From assembly GCA_035536935.1 (NCBI GenBank), contig DATLNC010000265.1:1-64000 (forward strand): 64,000 nt of DNA, written 5' to 3'. Positions 9,294 through 18,599 of this stretch are shown here, piece after piece. The notes beneath the pieces were generated by a model, which was not told where the DNA came from, did no database searches, and saw only the letters and a list, made by a program, of their open reading frames with translations. The translations under genes and the position numbers were made by a program. The DNA comes from DATMER01 sp035536935 (GTDB taxonomy: Bacteria > Acidobacteriota > Thermoanaerobaculia > Multivoradales > UBA5704). Every line of letters begins with the position of its first letter. The stretch's first letter is position 1.

Positions 9294-12080
9294 TCAGAGC
9301 CGCAGGTCGCGCCGGATCTGGCCGTACTCCAGGTCGAGCACCAGCACGCGGCCGCGGTCGTCGGTCAGGCAGAGGATCTGGCCTTGGAGGTGGCCCTGGA
9401 AGTGAACGGCCACCCGCTGGGCGCGTCCCAGGGTCACTTCGGCTTTGACGCGGCCGGTGCCGCGGTGGACCACGAAGACGCGCGCGGCTGCCGGGCCGCA
9501 GGCCGAGCCCACCAGCCAGTCGCCGGTGATGGCCAGCTCTCCCGGCTCCCAGTCCTCTCCGGGAAGGGGGATCTGGAGCAGCGGCGCGCCATGGATCTTC
9601 AGGTGGAGCACGGCGGCCGAGACCCACTGCTCGGCCACGGTGCCATCCGGCGCCACGGCGAGCTGGCGCGGGCCTCCCACGCCTCCGCGGGCGACGAGGG
9701 GCACTTCCTGACGGTTGCGGAGCTGGAGGGCGGGCACCTCGTAGGTCCAGGCTTCCGGCTCGCCGCCGCCGGAGGAGATTACCAACGAGCAACGCGTGGC
9801 CGAGCGGGCGAGCGCCATCACCGTGCGGCCCGCGAACGGCGTGCCCCAGGGGCCGTCGAAGCGCCGGGAGGTCGCGTCCACCGCGACCAGGCCCTCCGGC
9901 GAGACCACGAGCCAGAGGGCGCCGTCGTAGTCCGGGGCGAAGGCTTCGAAGCGGGCGTCGCACCACGGCTCCGCCCGCCGGCTCGCCAGGTCGATCCTCG
10001 CCAGGCGCCAGGACGTGCCCCGGCGGGCCAGTGCGATGGCCCGGTCCCCGAGGTCGGAGACCACCAGGTGATGGGCCGGCTGGTCGAGCTCCGCCACCGG
10101 CCGGCCGGCGCGCGAGATCATCCGCACCCCGGCCTCCCCGAGCGCGACGACGGTCAGGCCGCTCGGCAGGAACGCCGCGTCGAAGCCGGAGCGGGTGCCG
10201 ATGTCCGAGCCCGCGATCTCGATCTTCCAGACTTTTTCACGGGCTATCCAGGGCTCGCGGCCAGGGAGGGGCAGGGCCGGCGTGTCGGCGCGCAGGGCGC
10301 CATCTTCTGCAAAAGCGACGAGCTGGCGGAAGCGGGCCGGCGACATGCGGGCGCCGAAGCGGCCCGAGTCCCGGGCCATGGCGCGCACCGCGGCCCGGGC
10401 CAGCGCCTTGGCGGCCGGGGTCTTCGGCCCCTGGCAGAGGGTGTCGGCGAAGGCGAGCCGCGTCGCAGCCCCCTCGGCGCGCCAGTTCTCCAGAATCGTG
10501 AGGGCGCGCTCCCGCACCTCCTCGAACAGCTCGGGCACGAGCGTAACCTTGCGCGCCAGCATGCGGCCGGCAGGGCCGCCGCCCTGCTCGATGGCACGGT
10601 CCATCCATTCGAGGGCCATGTGCCGCGCCTCGGGGATGGGCCAGATGGAATCCACGGCCGCGGCGTAGTCGCCGGCCTCGGCCAGCCCCGCTCCCCAGAG
10701 CAGCCGCAAGGCCTCGGCGTCCTCCTGGTTGCGCGTCCGCTCCAGACGGGTCACCGCGTCCGCGAAGGCGCCGGTGCGGCGGGCGATCCAGAAGGCGCGC
10801 TCCCGGTCGCCGGCCAGGAACCACTGGCGGACCACGAGGCCCGGCGGCAGCTCGCGCGCTTCGGCCATCTCGGCGGCGAGCCAGAGGGAGCCGTGGCGCT
10901 CCAGGAACGCGACCGCCTCTTCGTGCGCGTTGAGCACCTCGGCGAGCAGGAAGGCCGCCTCTTCGATCCGGCCCTGGGCCTCCAGCCGGTCGAAGGCCGC
11001 GCGGTAGATGCGCTGCAGCTCGGTGTGGAGGTCCGGAGCCAGTTGGAGGGCCGGCCGCGTCGACTCGGCTCGCAGCTCCAGATCACGCCGGGGCGACGGC
11101 AGCCGCAGGGGGAGAGCGCGGAGCGCCTCCCCGGCCTCGCCTCCGAGCGGGATGGCATAGCGCAGCGCCTCGCGCAGGTCCCCATCCTCGAACAGCTCGA
11201 TCATCCTCTGGATGTAGGCGGCGTGGCGGCGGCCGAGCAGGTGCGACAGCCGTGACGCGACGGTGAGCCGGGCGGACAGGCGGTGGAAGCCGGCGGTCAG
11301 CCGCTGGCCCAGCGGGGCGGTGGTTCGCTTCGGCGAGGAAGACTGCGCCGGATGCGCGACGCCGAATTCCCAGGGGCCGGAGGTGGGCCGGGCGACCACG
11401 TCCCCGCCCGCAAGGGTGGGCCGCCGCCAGCCGCGCAGGGCCCAGCGCAGGGTCTGGGCTCCCCCCAGGACGAGCCCCACGGGCGAGAGTTGCCGCCTGG
11501 CGATGGAGGTCCGGCCGGTGGGCTCGCGCCGGCTCAAGGCGGCGAGCACTTCGGCCAGCTCGGGCGCGGCCTGCGGCACACCCCTCATGCGCGAGCGGGC
11601 GTCGAATGCCACTGCCTCCGGCACTGACAGGCGCGGCTGCGCAGGCGGCGCGCCGAGCGAGGCTGTGGCGATCACTCCGAAGTCTTCCACGTCGAGCCAG
11701 GCCGCGGGGTCCTCCCGGTCCGCTTCGGCGGTCCTCTCCGTGACGGTGTGACCGGCGCGGGGGCGCACCACGGCGCCAGCCGGGGGATCGAGGGCGCGCA
11801 GCTCCTGCGCTTCCAGGGGTGCGCCCAGGAGCGCGTTGCCCGGTACCACCCGCTGCGCTACCAGTGGCAGCCCCGGCGAGCGGTCGGAGGCCACGCGGCG
11901 CGGCTCGGGCAGGCGGACGAGCCAGCCGCGCGGGACCCGGTAGACCGACGTGCCCGGCACCCAGAGCTCCAGCACCCGGCGGCGCGCCTCCAGAAGACCG
12001 GCGAGCGTGGCGTCGATCAGGAAACCCGAGGCCTCGACCACTCCGCGGAAGATCAGCGTGCGCGGCAGCGGTCCCCTCAC
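9294..12080 (-). CDS. bpX6-like component of a MoxR-vWA-beta-propeller ternary system
   Basis: A 928-residue protein from GTG, which overlaps the previous stop (GTGA) and has a good fit at RGPLPRTLIFRGVV. The first 200 residues resemble the bpX6 domain of MoxR-vWA-beta-propeller systems. The middle (about residues 270-600) is alpha-helical with TPR-like pairs. The last 300 residues are a beta-propeller with repeated strands such as GALWLVVSPEGLVAVD and DDRGRVLVLDLEYGQIRRD. There is no signal peptide, so it is cytoplasmic. It is the last gene of four overlapping genes. In published comparative genomics such propellers are recognition or scaffold parts of NTP-dependent conflict or regulatory systems. 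The bpX number is assigned from memory and context, not by a search. Confidence 0.7.
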   Translation of the reverse strand: MRGPLPRTLIFRGVVEASGFLIDATLAGLLEARRRVLELWVPGTSVYRVPRGWLVRLPEPRRVASDRSPGLPLVAQRVVPGNALLGAPLEAQELRALDPPAGAVVRPRAGHTVTERTAEADREDPAAWLDVEDFGVIATASLGAPPAQPRLSVPEAVAFDARSRMRGVPQAAPELAEVLAALSRREPTGRTSIARRQLSPVGLVLGGAQTLRWALRGWRRPTLAGGDVVARPTSGPWEFGVAHPAQSSSPKRTTAPLGQRLTAGFHRLSARLTVASRLSHLLGRRHAAYIQRMIELFEDGDLREALRYAIPLGGEAGEALRALPLRLPSPRRDLELRAESTRPALQLAPDLHTELQRIYRAAFDRLEAQGRIEEAAFLLAEVLNAHEEAVAFLERHGSLWLAAEMAEARELPPGLVVRQWFLAGDRERAFWIARRTGAFADAVTRLERTRNQEDAEALRLLWGAGLAEAGDYAAAVDSIWPIPEARHMALEWMDRAIEQGGGPAGRMLARKVTLVPELFEEVRERALTILENWRAEGAATRLAFADTLCQGPKTPAAKALARAAVRAMARDSGRFGARMSPARFRQLVAFAEDGALRADTPALPLPGREPWIAREKVWKIEIAGSDIGTRSGFDAAFLPSGLTVVALGEAGVRMISRAGRPVAELDQPAHHLVVSDLGDRAIALARRGTSWRLARIDLASRRAEPWCDARFEAFAPDYDGALWLVVSPEGLVAVDATSRRFDGPWGTPFAGRTVMALARSATRCSLVISSGGGEPEAWTYEVPALQLRNRQEVPLVARGGVGGPRQLAVAPDGTVAEQWVSAAVLHLKIHGAPLLQIPLPGEDWEPGELAITGDWLVGSACGPAAARVFVVHRGTGRVKAEVTLGRAQRVAVHFQGHLQGQILCLTDDRGRVLVLDLEYGQIRRDLRL

Positions 12081-13870
12081 AGGACCTCCTCGTCGGGCGT
12101 GCCCGGCACGCGGCGGAGGAGCACGGCGTCGTGGTCCAGGGAGTAGATCGTCAGCTCGCCGTGCACCGTGACCCACGCGATCCAGGGCGCACCCGCGCAG
12201 GCCGCGGCGTGCCGGATCTCCGCGGAAGCCGCGGGCAGGCGGCGGGTCCCGCCCAGGCTGGCGAGGAGGAGAGCGCGGCCGTCCCCTTCCAGGAGCAGAA
12301 GGCCGGGCTCGTGCCGCTCCCGGTTGCGCGCCACGCCCACGACCCGGGTGCCCTCGAACGGGACCAGCCAGGAGCGGTTGCGGCCGTAGATCTCCCAGGC
12401 GCCTCCCTGCTGCGCCACGGCCACCAGGCCGTGCTCGGGATGGCCGAGATGACCGCCGAAGCCGAAGAACGCGGGCGCTCCCTCGTCCGCCTCTTCCAGG
12501 ACGCGGATCGTGCGCGGGGCGCCGGAGCCTGCGAGGGCCGCGGTGAGGCGGGCCGGGCCTCCGGGAGGCGCGGCCTCGACGAACGCCAGGTGGCCCGCCA
12601 CGTAGGCCGCCGCCGACACCCGCGAGGCGAGCCGCAGCAGGTCGCCGTCCCAGACGCGGAAGAGCGTGCCCTCGGCGTCCAGGAGATAGGTGTAGATGCC
12701 GACCTGGAACAGAGGCTGGAGCGGGGCCCCGGCGCCTCCGACGCGGAAGGGGGCGTCCACGGGCGAACAGGGCACGCCCGGGGTGCCGCCGCCTCCGCGC
12801 TTCTTGCTGGCGTACGAGAGCGCGACGCCGCCGTCCGGCAGGCCGGTCGCGAGGATCATCTGGCCGTGGGCGAGCCCGACGGCGGCCGGCGGCTGGCCCG
12901 GCCAGGGGTCATAGAGCCGCGGCGCGCCGGCCGGCGACCGGGGGGAGTTGGGCACGGGGAAGGCGACGACGCCGCCCCCGGCGGCGCGGGCGAAGAGCTT
13001 GGAGCCGTTGGCCGCGAAGTGGAGCTCCGACGCCGGCACGAGCGCCGCTTCCAGTCGGTCCGGAGCGGCTGCCGCGGCCGAGAACGGGTCGCGCAGCAGG
13101 CGGGCGCAGGCGGCGTGATCGGGAAGCTCCAGGGTGATGGTCGGGGAGGGGACGCTCCCTGAAATACCACGGCGCACCCTCACCGCCACCCGGCGGGCCT
13201 CGGGATCGAGCACGTCCCAGACCTGCAGGACGGAGGCGCCGCGGGTGCCCGGCACCGCGGAGAGCCGCGGCGGACCCACGAACCAGATGTCGTCGGCCTC
13301 GCGCCATCCGTGGAGGCGCTTGTGCCAGGCCGCGACCTGGCCATCGGTTGCCTCGTGAGGGGTGCGCGCCTGGAGCAGGCGCTGGATGCCCGCCTCGGTG
13401 ACCTTCTCGAACAGTGGAGCGTCCGGCTCCTGAAGGATGCCCCAGGCGAAACGGACGCCCGCGGCCTCGGCCCGGCGCGAGAGGACGATCAGCGCCGCGA
13501 GCTGGGCGATGCGCGGCGAGCCGAGCTGGTTCGGTCCGGCGTCGAACACCGCGGCCGACACGCGCGAGGCGGCAGGTACCGGCCGCGCCTGGTGCAGGAA
13601 CAGGTGCTCACCCTCCGCGGCGCGGCGTACGAACTCCTCGGGTGCCTCCTCGGCGAGCAGCCACTCCGAAGTGAGGAGCCGCTCGTAGGAGCCGCGCCGC
13701 GTCAGGCCATCGAAGCCGTCGGGCTCGCCGTCCGCCTGGAGCCGCTTCACCTGGAGCGGGCCGACTGCGAAGGAAAGCCGGTGGAGGACGGGGCCCAGAG
13801 ACACGGCGACGTCGCGCGGGAAGATGCCCAGGTGCGGAGCCCAGTGGGCGAGGGCGCGCGGCAGGTCCAT
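12077..13870 (-). CDS. vWA-like/beta-propeller protein of the MoxR ternary operon
   Basis: A 597-residue protein whose ATG overlaps the upstream stop by one base (TGATG). The N-terminal 200 residues contain SRVSAAVFDAGPNQLG and IAQLAALIVLSRRAEAAGV, the layout of a von Willebrand A-type Rossmann fold. The first strand has D-A-G-P-N in place of the metal-binding DxSxS, so MIDAS is degenerate. The rest is beta-strand-rich with propeller-like repeats (DAEGTLFRVWDGDLLRLAS, GGAWEIYGRNRSWLVPFEG, VHGELTIYSLD). In MoxR-vWA pairs the vWA protein usually binds clients or cofactors handed to the AAA+ ring. The family identity is inferred from operon position plus fold pattern. Confidence 0.65.
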   Translation of the reverse strand: MDLPRALAHWAPHLGIFPRDVAVSLGPVLHRLSFAVGPLQVKRLQADGEPDGFDGLTRRGSYERLLTSEWLLAEEAPEEFVRRAAEGEHLFLHQARPVPAASRVSAAVFDAGPNQLGSPRIAQLAALIVLSRRAEAAGVRFAWGILQEPDAPLFEKVTEAGIQRLLQARTPHEATDGQVAAWHKRLHGWREADDIWFVGPPRLSAVPGTRGASVLQVWDVLDPEARRVAVRVRRGISGSVPSPTITLELPDHAACARLLRDPFSAAAAAPDRLEAALVPASELHFAANGSKLFARAAGGGVVAFPVPNSPRSPAGAPRLYDPWPGQPPAAVGLAHGQMILATGLPDGGVALSYASKKRGGGGTPGVPCSPVDAPFRVGGAGAPLQPLFQVGIYTYLLDAEGTLFRVWDGDLLRLASRVSAAAYVAGHLAFVEAAPPGGPARLTAALAGSGAPRTIRVLEEADEGAPAFFGFGGHLGHPEHGLVAVAQQGGAWEIYGRNRSWLVPFEGTRVVGVARNRERHEPGLLLLEGDGRALLLASLGGTRRLPAASAEIRHAAACAGAPWIAWVTVHGELTIYSLDHDAVLLRRVPGTPDEEVL

Positions 13871-14310
13871 CAGGGCTTCTCCTGCAGCAGGGAGCTGAGA
13901 CGGCGGCGGATCAGGGGGCGCGCCTCCAGGACCGAGGCGAGGAACGGCGGATCGAGGAGGACCGCGAGAGGAGGCTCGGCCTTCGAGTGTCCGGCGCGGA
14001 GGACGAGGGCGCGCTCGAGCAACGGCAGCGGCACCGTGGGCTCGCGGTTCGTGGGCAAGAGGAGGGACGGGGCGCGTGCGTCGCGGCCGAGGTATGCCGC
14101 GCCTTCGACCCAGGGGAGCAAGGCGGAGTCGCCGAGCACCAGGATCAGGTCGTGCCCAGCGACGCCAGTCAGTCGGGCGAGGTCCTCGTCGCTGCGCGCG
14201 AGCAGCCGGCGGGCGAGGGCCCGCGCCGCTTCTCCCCTTGCCGCCATTCCGACCGGCTCGAGCGGCGCCGAACGCGGGCGCCACGCGATGGGGACCAGCT
14301 CGTCGTTCAT
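13870..14310 (-). CDS. Small bpX-like protein between MoxR and vWA genes
   Basis: A 146-residue protein with ATGA overlap to the MoxR stop and TGATG overlap to the next start, so translation of all four genes is coupled. It has features such as WRPRSAPLEPVG, LILVLGDSALLPWVEGAAYLG and LPLLERALVLRAG. The position between MoxR and the vWA/propeller gene fits a bpX5-type subunit, but I cannot confirm this without a profile search. It has no signal peptide or membrane segment. Confidence 0.6.
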   Translation of the reverse strand: MNDELVPIAWRPRSAPLEPVGMAARGEAARALARRLLARSDEDLARLTGVAGHDLILVLGDSALLPWVEGAAYLGRDARAPSLLLPTNREPTVPLPLLERALVLRAGHSKAEPPLAVLLDPPFLASVLEARPLIRRRLSSLLQEKP

Positions 14311-15563
14311 GAGCTCCTGACGGCCTTCAGCTCGGGTCCTTCGGAAATGACGGGGCCTGCGCGCAGTGCCTCCACGATGCGCTTTCGCACTTCGACCAGC
14401 TCGGGCGGCAAGGTTTCGGGCGCAAAGCCGGCGTCGATCTCGCGGGCGATGCCTTCGAGACGGAGCAGCCAGTCCTCCAACTCCTCGTCGTCCCCGGGCT
14501 GCTCGCGCAAGGCGTCGCGACCGGCGGCGGCGATGCGGGAAGCGCGCGCCAGGGGTCCGAGGGAGGCCTCCTCGGCAGCGGCCGGCAGCGTGGAGTTCTC
14601 GGTCCGGGCCAGGACCTCGCCCAGGCACTCCCGGGCGAGCGCCTGCTGCTCGCGGGTGGGCACGGCGAGCACCAGCGGCCAGAGGACGGCATCCGTGGCC
14701 CGCGAGCGGCCGGCGAGAGCGGCGGCCGCGGCGACCAGCCCCTGGACGCGGACGGCCCGGCGGTCCGAGAGCACGATCCCGGCGCCGCGCAGCAGGCGGA
14801 TGGCGTGGGCAAGGTGGGGCCGCACGCGGGCGAGGTCGGCCTGGCGGGCCGCGGCGGTCAGCGTGTCGAGATCGGTGAGGCTGGCGGGCTGGAAGTCGGG
14901 AGCCTCGTCGTGGTCCAGGCCCCAGCCTGCTTCGAGAAGCTCTTCCAGCCGCGGATCGGGGACGGGGTCCACGAACACACGCACGAGGAAGCGATCCGAG
15001 AAGGCGGCGAGGGAATCGTCCTCGGGCAGGGCGTTCGAGGCGCCGACGCAGACACGCAGCGGACAGCGCACCAGCGTATGACCGCGGCGGAACACGCGCT
15101 CGTTCAGGATACCCAGCAAAGTGTTGAGGATCGCGGTGGAGCCCTTGAAGACCTCGTCGAGGAAGGCGAGCTCGGCTTCGGGGAGCATGCCGGAGGTCTC
15201 GGTCTCGACGAAGCCCTCCTTGAGGCGGCGCAGGTCGATGGGCCCGAAGATCTCGCTGGGCTCGGTGAAGCGGCCGAGGAGGTACTCGAAGAGGCGGGCG
15301 TCGACGGCGCGGGCGATGCGGCGCACGGCCTCGCTCTTGGCAGTACCAGGAGGGCCGATGACGAGCACGTGCTCGCCGGCCACGGCCGCGAGGGCGATGA
15401 GCTCGGCGAGCGCCTCGCGCTCCACGAGCCCGCGGGTAGCGCCGGAAAGCGCGATCCGCAACGCGGCGGCGGCGTCGGTGAGGGGCTTCGTCATGGGCGG
15501 AGCTTCAGAGGGACCATGGTATGCCAGGTCCGGCCGCTCGGCAATGAAGGGTTCGCGCGACAT
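14307..15563 (-). CDS. MoxR-type AAA+ ATPase
   Basis: An up to 418-residue MoxR/RavA-clade ATPase. Walker A is GPPGTAKSEAVRR, Walker B is ELAFLDEVFKGS and sensor 1 is VCVGASNALPEDD; the insert FTEPSEIFGPIDLRRLK before the glutamate switch is typical of MoxR. About 180 C-terminal residues form a lid and helical tail. The start at 15563 has AGGAG eleven bases upstream; an internal ATG at 15494 begins closer to the conserved core and may be the true start. A perfect palindrome ACTTATAAGT containing TATAAG lies 17 bases before 15563. This gene heads the four-gene operon and probably powers remodelling of a client held by the vWA and propeller partners. Confidence 0.88.
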   Translation of the reverse strand: MSREPFIAERPDLAYHGPSEAPPMTKPLTDAAAALRIALSGATRGLVEREALAELIALAAVAGEHVLVIGPPGTAKSEAVRRIARAVDARLFEYLLGRFTEPSEIFGPIDLRRLKEGFVETETSGMLPEAELAFLDEVFKGSTAILNTLLGILNERVFRRGHTLVRCPLRVCVGASNALPEDDSLAAFSDRFLVRVFVDPVPDPRLEELLEAGWGLDHDEAPDFQPASLTDLDTLTAAARQADLARVRPHLAHAIRLLRGAGIVLSDRRAVRVQGLVAAAAALAGRSRATDAVLWPLVLAVPTREQQALARECLGEVLARTENSTLPAAAEEASLGPLARASRIAAAGRDALREQPGDDEELEDWLLRLEGIAREIDAGFAPETLPPELVEVRKRIVEALRAGPVISEGPELKAVRSS

Positions 15564-15579
15564 ACTGCGTCAAGCTCCT

Positions 15580-15589
15580 ACTTATAAGT
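15580..15589. promoter_or_regulatory. Palindromic TATAAG box in the divergent region
   Basis: ACTTATAAGT is a perfect 10-bp palindrome in the 270-bp gap between the divergent MoxR operon and the 15836 gene. On the minus strand TATAAG can serve as -10 for the MoxR gene. The rest of the gap (15590-15835) holds an AT-richer stretch near 15735-15760 (TATTCT, TTTAAT) that may be the promoter of the plus-strand unit. Confidence 0.4.
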
Positions 15590-15835
15590 GTCCGCAAGGG
15601 GGGCTCCGATGGACAACCAAATCGCAATTCGTTGCAAATCAACACTTTGTGCGCATCGGCTTGGCAGGAGCGCGCGGCCGCTGCCCCGGTTCTGAGCGGG
15701 GGTCAAGCGCGGGGCGAGCTGTGCCCGCTGGTGTATTCTCATCTTTAATAGCAACCAACCAGAGCGGGCGGATGGGAAAGGCTTATCTGCGTCCGTCTAT
15801 GGGACGGACGAGACGGTTTTTCTGCGGAGGAAATC

Positions 15836-16291
15836 ATGGATGAGCCTTTTGCGAATTCCGAGGTGCCGGTCAACAGCACGTTGAAGGTCAAGGTCTCGGG
15901 GACGGGCAGCGCGAGCCAGCAGTTCTTCGTGGCGCACGGCTCCTGGGAGCGCCCGGACCGCAGCCGCGAGGAGTGGATGGACACGGAGCTGCGCGCCGGC
16001 CTCAGCCGGCCGCTGGCGGCGACGGGCGGCTATCTCGGCCGCCTCGACCTGCACTTCTTCAAGAAGTCCACGGCCCGCCTCCAGATGGAGGTCGTGGACT
16101 CCGCCGGCAAGGTGGTGGACACCTACGACCAGTCCATCACCCAGGCGAGCGACTTCGACCGCACCTTCATCCTCCTGGTCGTGCGGCCCGTGGCCGGCGC
16201 GGCGCCGGTCCTGGCCATGGCTCCCGCACCGGCGAAGAAGCCTGCGAAAAAGCCTGCGAAGAAGGCCGCGAAGAAAGGGGGCGGCAAGTGA
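15836..16291 (+). CDS. Hypothetical protein with Lys/Ala/Pro-rich tail
   Basis: A 151-residue protein with no signal peptide. GGAGG lies five bases before ATG. The first 120 residues are beta-rich and look like a compact domain (STLKVKVSGTGSASQQFFV, FDRTFILLVVRPV). The tail, about 20 residues, repeats K-K-P-A and K-K-A-A units, as in histone H1-like or Ku/LigD tails, and could bind nucleic acid or cell-wall polymer. It is the first gene of a two-gene unit that diverges from the MoxR operon and overlaps the next gene (GTGA). I do not recognise the family. Confidence 0.7.
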   Translation: MDEPFANSEVPVNSTLKVKVSGTGSASQQFFVAHGSWERPDRSREEWMDTELRAGLSRPLAATGGYLGRLDLHFFKKSTARLQMEVVDSAGKVVDTYDQSITQASDFDRTFILLVVRPVAGAAPVLAMAPAPAKKPAKKPAKKAAKKGGGK

Positions 16292-17724
16292 GGCGCGCCG
16301 CTCTGATGCTGCTGCTGTTTGCGCTGGGCCTCGCGGGTCGGGTGGCCGCCCAGGTCGAGTGCCTGGGGACGGACACGCCGGAGGAGTGCTGGACCCGGGA
16401 GTTCCGCGAGGCCGGAGTGTCCAAGGCGATCGTCGACGAGGAGGAGAAGGAGGCTACCAAGGACGAGGCCGAGGATCTCAAGGACGAGCCCACGGGCGTG
16501 CAGACCGTGGGGGCGAACCTGGCCTCGAACACCACGGACTTCCTGCCGCTCCTCGCCCTGACCGGCCTGCTCGGCGATGTGCAGGAGGGGGACACGGTGG
16601 GGACCTACGCGCTCGACCTCAACTTCCTCATTCCCGGGTTCACCAAGGACCACAACTCGAAGCTCCAAGCGATCGTCAACAGCCAGCCGGCCGTGGCGGA
16701 CGGGATCAAGAGCCAGCTTCCGGAGGATGAGCGCGACGACCTCGTCGGCAGGATCGAGGAGGGGCTCGGCGACCTGTCCGACTACGCGGTCAGCTACACG
16801 TTCAACTGGATGGACGGCCGGCACGGCCGCGGTTTCGAGCAGTACCGGAACCGCGTCTCCGCCCTGATCTCCTCCGTCTCCGCGCGGTTCGAGGTGCCTG
16901 AGGAAGGCTTCACCCGCATGGTGCTCGAGTTCGTGACGGCCCACCCGGACTCGGGTTTCAGCAAGACCTTCGACGAGATGGGTGCCGACGGGGCTACCTT
17001 GAAGGCCATGCTGGAGAAGGCCATCACCCAGGAGATCGAGCTGATCGGCGGTTATCGTGAGGCTCTGGCCGCTGCCGGGATCGACGATGTCGGAGACCTG
17101 ATCGACAACCAGCCGCAGCTCACGTTCTCGGCTTTGAAGCGCTTCCGGGATCCTGTGGTGGGCAGCGACGAGATCGCCGTCAAGGTCACCTACGAGTGGG
17201 GGTCCACGAACTTCAACAGCGTGATGTCCAGCGGCTGCCACAAGACGCTCGACGGGACGAGCCCCGATCTCGCCGTCCGCAGCGACTGTCTGGCCGAATT
17301 CACCAGGAACGTGGCCGCCAGCCGGACCGACATCGACCGGGGCCAGAAGCTCTCCTTCTCCGCCGAGTACGTCGACGTGGGCGAGGAGAAGTTCGACTTG
17401 CCGAACCTGGGGGTCACGGGCCTGACACTGAAGGGCGCGAAGAAGCTGATCGTCTTGGGCGGCTGGAGCCGGCAGTTCGCGCAGCGGGGCTCCGACGTGG
17501 AACCGATGCGGCTCGACTTCGTCGCCCGGTACGAGGACGTGAGCGACGACCCTCTGCGCCGCGACCGCGGCGTGGCCACGCTTACCGTGACCCGCCAGTT
17601 CGGCGACCTGGCCATCCCCTTCGGGATTGTCTACGCCAACCACGGCGAGTACCTGGGCGAGGTGGACGAGCAGCTCAGTGCCCACCTGGGGATCAAGTTC
17701 GATCTCGAAGGGGGCGGTGACTAG
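16288..17724 (+). CDS. Exported hypothetical protein, possible beta-barrel
   Basis: A 478-residue protein starting at GTG, which overlaps the upstream stop. It has a clear signal peptide (RRAALMLLLFALGLAGRVAAQ). An acidic helix follows (EEEKEATKDEAEDLKDEP), then a long region with alternating strands, ending in GIVYANHGEYLGEVDEQL and a short amphipathic strand LGIKFDLEG. The C-terminal third resembles outer-membrane barrel strands. Two Cys pairs lie in the mature protein. Its stop overlaps the converging metallophosphoesterase stop (CTAG). No named family is recognised. Divergence from the MoxR operon makes it a candidate client or partner. Confidence 0.7.
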   Translation: MRRAALMLLLFALGLAGRVAAQVECLGTDTPEECWTREFREAGVSKAIVDEEEKEATKDEAEDLKDEPTGVQTVGANLASNTTDFLPLLALTGLLGDVQEGDTVGTYALDLNFLIPGFTKDHNSKLQAIVNSQPAVADGIKSQLPEDERDDLVGRIEEGLGDLSDYAVSYTFNWMDGRHGRGFEQYRNRVSALISSVSARFEVPEEGFTRMVLEFVTAHPDSGFSKTFDEMGADGATLKAMLEKAITQEIELIGGYREALAAAGIDDVGDLIDNQPQLTFSALKRFRDPVVGSDEIAVKVTYEWGSTNFNSVMSSGCHKTLDGTSPDLAVRSDCLAEFTRNVAASRTDIDRGQKLSFSAEYVDVGEEKFDLPNLGVTGLTLKGAKKLIVLGGWSRQFAQRGSDVEPMRLDFVARYEDVSDDPLRRDRGVATLTVTRQFGDLAIPFGIVYANHGEYLGEVDEQLSAHLGIKFDLEGGGD

Positions 17725-18599
17725 CCCTGCGGCTCGTAGATCGTCGGCTTGCGCGGCAGGGCAGGCTGCGGCACTTCCTCCGGGTGGGGGAGGATCTGCC
17801 GGAGGTAGGGCTCGATGCCCAGGCTCTGGTCCCAGTTCGGCGGATAGCCCAGGGAGACCTCCTCGAAGCGGACGCCGTCCCGGCGGTAGCTGCCGCGGAT
17901 GTGGAGGTGGCCGTAGATCACAGCCTCGGCCCGGTAGCGGACGTGCCAGTCCTCGGTGAGGCGGGTGCCGCACCAGATGGAGAAGCGCGGGATGCGCGGC
18001 AGGATCGCCAGGTCCCGCCGCAGGGGGAAGTGGTTGATGATCACCAGCGGAGCGCGAGCCGCGGCCTCGGCCAGGCGCGGCTCGGTCGCCCGCACCCGCT
18101 GTTCGCACCAGTCCTGCCGGGATGGGTGCGGATCGGGGTGGAGGAGCACCTCGTCCGAGCAGAGGAGGTTCTCCTCCGCGGCCCAGGCGATGGCCCCCTC
18201 GACCGAATCGATCCCGTCCGGCCGGAAGGTGTAGTCGTAGAGCACGAAAGTCGGCGCCAGGATGCAGCTCGGACCCCCGCCTGGCCAGGTTACGTACGGG
18301 TCCTCGGGTGTCAGCACCCCGAAATCGCGGCAGATCTGGACCTGCTTGCGGTACTTGGCCTCGCCGCGCAGGTCGTCCGTCCGGCTGGGGATGGTCCAGA
18401 GATCATGGTTGCCCGGTACCCAGAGGAGCCGGGCGAAGCGGCGGGTGAGGAGCGACAGGGCGAAGCGCAGATGCTCCTCGGTCTCGCCCACGTCGCCGGC
18501 CAGGATCAGCCAGTCGTAGGGATGCGGACGCAGAGCCTGCAGGGCCTGCCGCGTCACCTCGTAGCGGAGGTGCAGGTCCGCCAGCGCATAGAGCTTCAT
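17721..18599 (-). CDS. Metallophosphoesterase (calcineurin-like)
   Basis: A 292-residue cytoplasmic enzyme. The two-metal motifs are in order: ADLHLRY (Asp, His), LILAGDVGETEEH, LWVPGNHDLW, VIINHFPLRRD and YGHLHIRGSYRR. The set is complete, so it should be active as a phosphodiesterase or phosphatase; the substrate is unknown. ATG overlaps the upstream S51-like gene stop by one base, so the two are translationally coupled. Confidence 0.9.
   Translation of the reverse strand: MKLYALADLHLRYEVTRQALQALRPHPYDWLILAGDVGETEEHLRFALSLLTRRFARLLWVPGNHDLWTIPSRTDDLRGEAKYRKQVQICRDFGVLTPEDPYVTWPGGGPSCILAPTFVLYDYTFRPDGIDSVEGAIAWAAEENLLCSDEVLLHPDPHPSRQDWCEQRVRATEPRLAEAAARAPLVIINHFPLRRDLAILPRIPRFSIWCGTRLTEDWHVRYRAEAVIYGHLHIRGSYRRDGVRFEEVSLGYPPNWDQSLGIEPYLRQILPHPEEVPQPALPRKPTIYEPQG

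Noticed and set aside
9036..11255. 739-residue plus-strand frame opposite the bpX6-like gene
   Set aside because: It is a low-complexity antisense shadow with no start signal.
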